Assembly (NCBI GenBank): GCA_029938515.1
Contig: JAOZUU010000014.1
Span: 1 to 14,930, forward strand
From: Desulfobacterales bacterium
Lineage (GTDB): Bacteria > Desulfobacterota > Desulfobacteria > Desulfobacterales > QNYZ01
Direction: 5' to 3'
Length of the DNA stretch: 14,930 nt
This document shows, in pieces, positions 13,293-14,930 of the stretch (the first letter of the stretch is position 1; every line of letters starts with the position of its first letter). The position numbers and the translations under genes are program-made. Below the pieces are notes generated by a model. It was not told the origin of the DNA. It saw nothing but the letters and a program-made list of their open reading frames with translations, and made no database searches.

Positions 13293-14930
13293 ACTGAAGA
13301 TAGTCATGGTGATGGGGGGAATGATGAGCCTGAATTCAAGGCTATCAAAAGGGAAAAATCGTATCCCCTTTCCTTTGCCCAGAAACGCATGATGGTCTTG
13401 CATTCTATGCAGGCAGACCAAGGCGTTTTCAACATATCCCTCGCTTTCGAACTGAAAGGGAAACTGGATAGTGTCAAGCTAAAAATCGCGTTGAAAAAAG
13501 TAGCCGATCGTCACGAATTGCTGAGAACGCGTTTTACGCGGATAATCGACGAACCTGTTCAGGAGATTCTACATGAAACGGCGTTGAATGCCATCCAGAT
13601 CGATTTGCGCCATGCAGAAGGGGGAGACAGTGAGGGGTTTCCCCTGGATATTCTCAGGCAAGAGCATAAACGGCCATTCGATGTTAGCCAGGCGCAGTTG
13701 TTCCAGGCGGTTCTCGTTCGCAGGGCCCATGACGATTATATTTTATTGTTGGTATCCCACTACCTTATTGCCGATGAAGCATCGATGGCGTTCATCGCGA
13801 AAGAGATCGGTGATTACTACAATGAAAAACCGGGAGACGAGACCTGTGCGGATAAGCGCCAATTCCAATACGTCGATTATGTTTCCTGGGAGCATGCTTT
13901 TTTAAAAAGCCCAGCAGGTAAAAATCAATTGCGGTTCTGGTTGGATCGTTTTAAAAACTACACACATACTCAACAGCAAAAAAGGGAAGCCGCCAGCAAA
14001 TTTAGCCGCATGTTCGATGGCGTTAGTACGAATTTTGAACTTTCATCGGCATTGACTTCTGCTTTAGAAAGAATATCCCGGGAGAACCAGGTATCGTTGT
14101 TCATGGCGACCTATGCAGTTTTCACTATTCTAATTGCCAACCTTTACGAAAGGAATGTATTTTTTTGTGGATCGCCAATCGTGAATCGCTCGAGAATGGA
14201 ACTTGAGAATATGGTTGGGTATTTTGCGAATACATTGGTTCTCAAAAGCGATTTGTCCGATAGCCAGACCTTTGTGGAACTTTTGAACGTAGTGAGATCT
14301 GAGGTTATGACGACTTTTTCCAATGGAGATATCCCCTTCGAATATGCTTTGGAAAAAGCAGGAGTGAATGCTTATCCATTCACACGATTTATGTTTACCT
14401 ACACAGAAGATAATTTTGATCCCCCTCAGTTTGATCATTTATCGACACGTATTCTAAAAGTAGAAGAAAATGCCGCAATGAACGTTGTTACCGAGCTTTC
14501 ATTTTTTATTCGTAAGGTAGAAAACCAACTTTTTTGTTCTTTTCTTTACGCACGAGAGCGGTTTAAACCGGCCACGATCAAAGACTTGGTGCATGATTTC
14601 GAAGGGATTGCCGAAGCTATTGTGAAATCTCCACAGTCGACAGTCGCCTATCTGAAAGAGATCTGTAAGGCTAATAAATCGGAATTGGTGGCATTTAATA
14701 AACGATTAGCACTTGACCAAGTAAGACCGCACAATCCAGATCCCTCTGCACACAAATCCACTGGTAATGAAATAGAGAAAAAGTTGATAAGCATTTGGGA
14801 GGATATATTAAATGTTGATAAAGTCATCACCACAGACAACTTTTTCTCGTTGGGAGGAAGCTCATTTCAGGCCGTAAAGATGTTTTCTGCAATAGATCGT
14901 AAAGTCGGAGTCAACCTGCCTATCTCCACT
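13137..14930 (+). CDS. NRPS N-terminus: TubC docking domain - C* - PCP (partial, runs off the window)
   Basis: From the TTG at 13137 the frame is open for 598 codons to the last base of the window. The next in-frame ATG (codon 85, at 13389) would cut into the condensation domain, whereas TTG gives a protein beginning exactly at a TubC-type docking domain (MRPIELIAQLKSRGARLYV), so TTG is chosen. Domains (residues): docking 1-52; condensation about 76-505 with HYLIADE at 208-214 in place of HHxxxDG; then a vestigial C-A linker ending ELVAFNKRL (516-524) and directly a PCP from about 545 with FFSLGGSSF (Ser576). No adenylation domain lies between. The protein would receive the chain from the glycine module through its docking domain. 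Whether the domain transfers the chain, and what follows the PCP, cannot be seen here. Confidence 0.9.
   Translation, partial: MRPIELIAQLKSRGARLYVKGGKLLCDAPKHSIEPELLKAIKANKAALIALVTEDSHGDGGNDEPEFKAIKREKSYPLSFAQKRMMVLHSMQADQGVFNISLAFELKGKLDSVKLKIALKKVADRHELLRTRFTRIIDEPVQEILHETALNAIQIDLRHAEGGDSEGFPLDILRQEHKRPFDVSQAQLFQAVLVRRAHDDYILLLVSHYLIADEASMAFIAKEIGDYYNEKPGDETCADKRQFQYVDYVSWEHAFLKSPAGKNQLRFWLDRFKNYTHTQQQKREAASKFSRMFDGVSTNFELSSALTSALERISRENQVSLFMATYAVFTILIANLYERNVFFCGSPIVNRSRMELENMVGYFANTLVLKSDLSDSQTFVELLNVVRSEVMTTFSNGDIPFEYALEKAGVNAYPFTRFMFTYTEDNFDPPQFDHLSTRILKVEENAAMNVVTELSFFIRKVENQLFCSFLYARERFKPATIKDLVHDFEGIAEAIVKSPQSTVAYLKEICKANKSELVAFNKRLALDQVRPHNPDPSAHKSTGNEIEKKLISIWEDILNVDKVITTDNFFSLGGSSFQAVKMFSAIDRKVGVNLPIST
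13362..14651 (+). other. Condensation domain 3, catalytic motif degenerate (HYLIADE)
   Basis: Residues about 76-505. Core 1 (YPLSFAQKRMMVL, 76-88) and core 2 (RHELLRTRF, 125-133) are well kept, and a GYFANTLVL core-5 motif is at 361-369. Core 3 reads HYLIADE at 208-214, so the catalytic second His is Tyr209 and the Gly is Glu214 (DNA 13758-13778). The fold looks sound and the active site does not. Confidence 0.85.
14769..14930 (+). other. Peptidyl carrier domain 3 (partial)
   Basis: Residues about 545 to the window end. EKKLISIWEDIL and FFSLGGSSF (570-577) give the carrier fold with Ser576 as the attachment site. The last helix is cut by the window edge. No adenylation domain precedes it in cis. 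Confidence 0.85.

Noticed and set aside
13588..13905. ATG-initiated 105-codon frame on the + strand.
   Set aside because: It lies in the wrong frame within the third synthase, whose condensation domain (RHELLRTRF, GYFANTLVL) is read in the frame starting at 13137.

Overview
The window is the interior of a hybrid non-ribosomal peptide / polyketide (NRPS-PKS) gene cluster. Every gene is on the + strand, and the gene junctions overlap or nearly touch, so it reads as one operon. The base composition is moderate and patchy (hand counts on single 60-base lines run from about 32% to 63% GC). That argues against a high-GC actinomycete or myxobacterium. AGGA-type ribosome sites and a TubC-type docking domain fit a Gram-negative secondary-metabolite producer, but the taxon cannot be fixed from this sequence.

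Layout: (i) 1-59, the probable last 18 codons of an upstream gene, ending in a TAATG junction. (ii) 59-967, an Sfp-type phosphopantetheinyl transferase that would activate the carrier domains. (iii) 937-1686, a TylF/MycF-like class I methyltransferase in which the usual second acidic metal-binding pair is missing. (iv) 1736-9850, a 2704-residue megasynthase: degenerate C, A (threonine code DFWNIGMVHK), PCP, KS, AT (malonyl type), ACP, PLP aminotransferase. (v) 9850-13140, a 1096-residue C-A-PCP module with glycine code DILQLGMVWK. (vi) 13137-14930, the start of a third synthase that begins at TTG and runs off the window: TubC-type docking domain, a C domain with a damaged HHxxxDG motif, then a PCP with no adenylation domain between them.

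Working model (inference): threonine is loaded, extended once with malonyl-CoA, and the unreduced beta-ketone is transaminated by the in-line aminotransferase. This would give a 3,4-diamino-5-hydroxyhexanoyl unit with a vicinal diamine. The second protein condenses it with glycine and hands the chain through a docking pair to the third protein. No ketoreductase, thioesterase, transporter or regulator lies in the window, so the final product, the release step and any N-terminal acyl group are unknown. The points most worth attention are the two condensation domains with replaced catalytic histidines (HPIIADE and HYLIADE), the apparent adenylation-domain loss in the third protein, the gene split at the aminotransferase/C boundary, and the predicted diamino acid. 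No stretch over 300 bases lacks a gene, and no RNA gene, mobile element, CRISPR array or terminator was seen.
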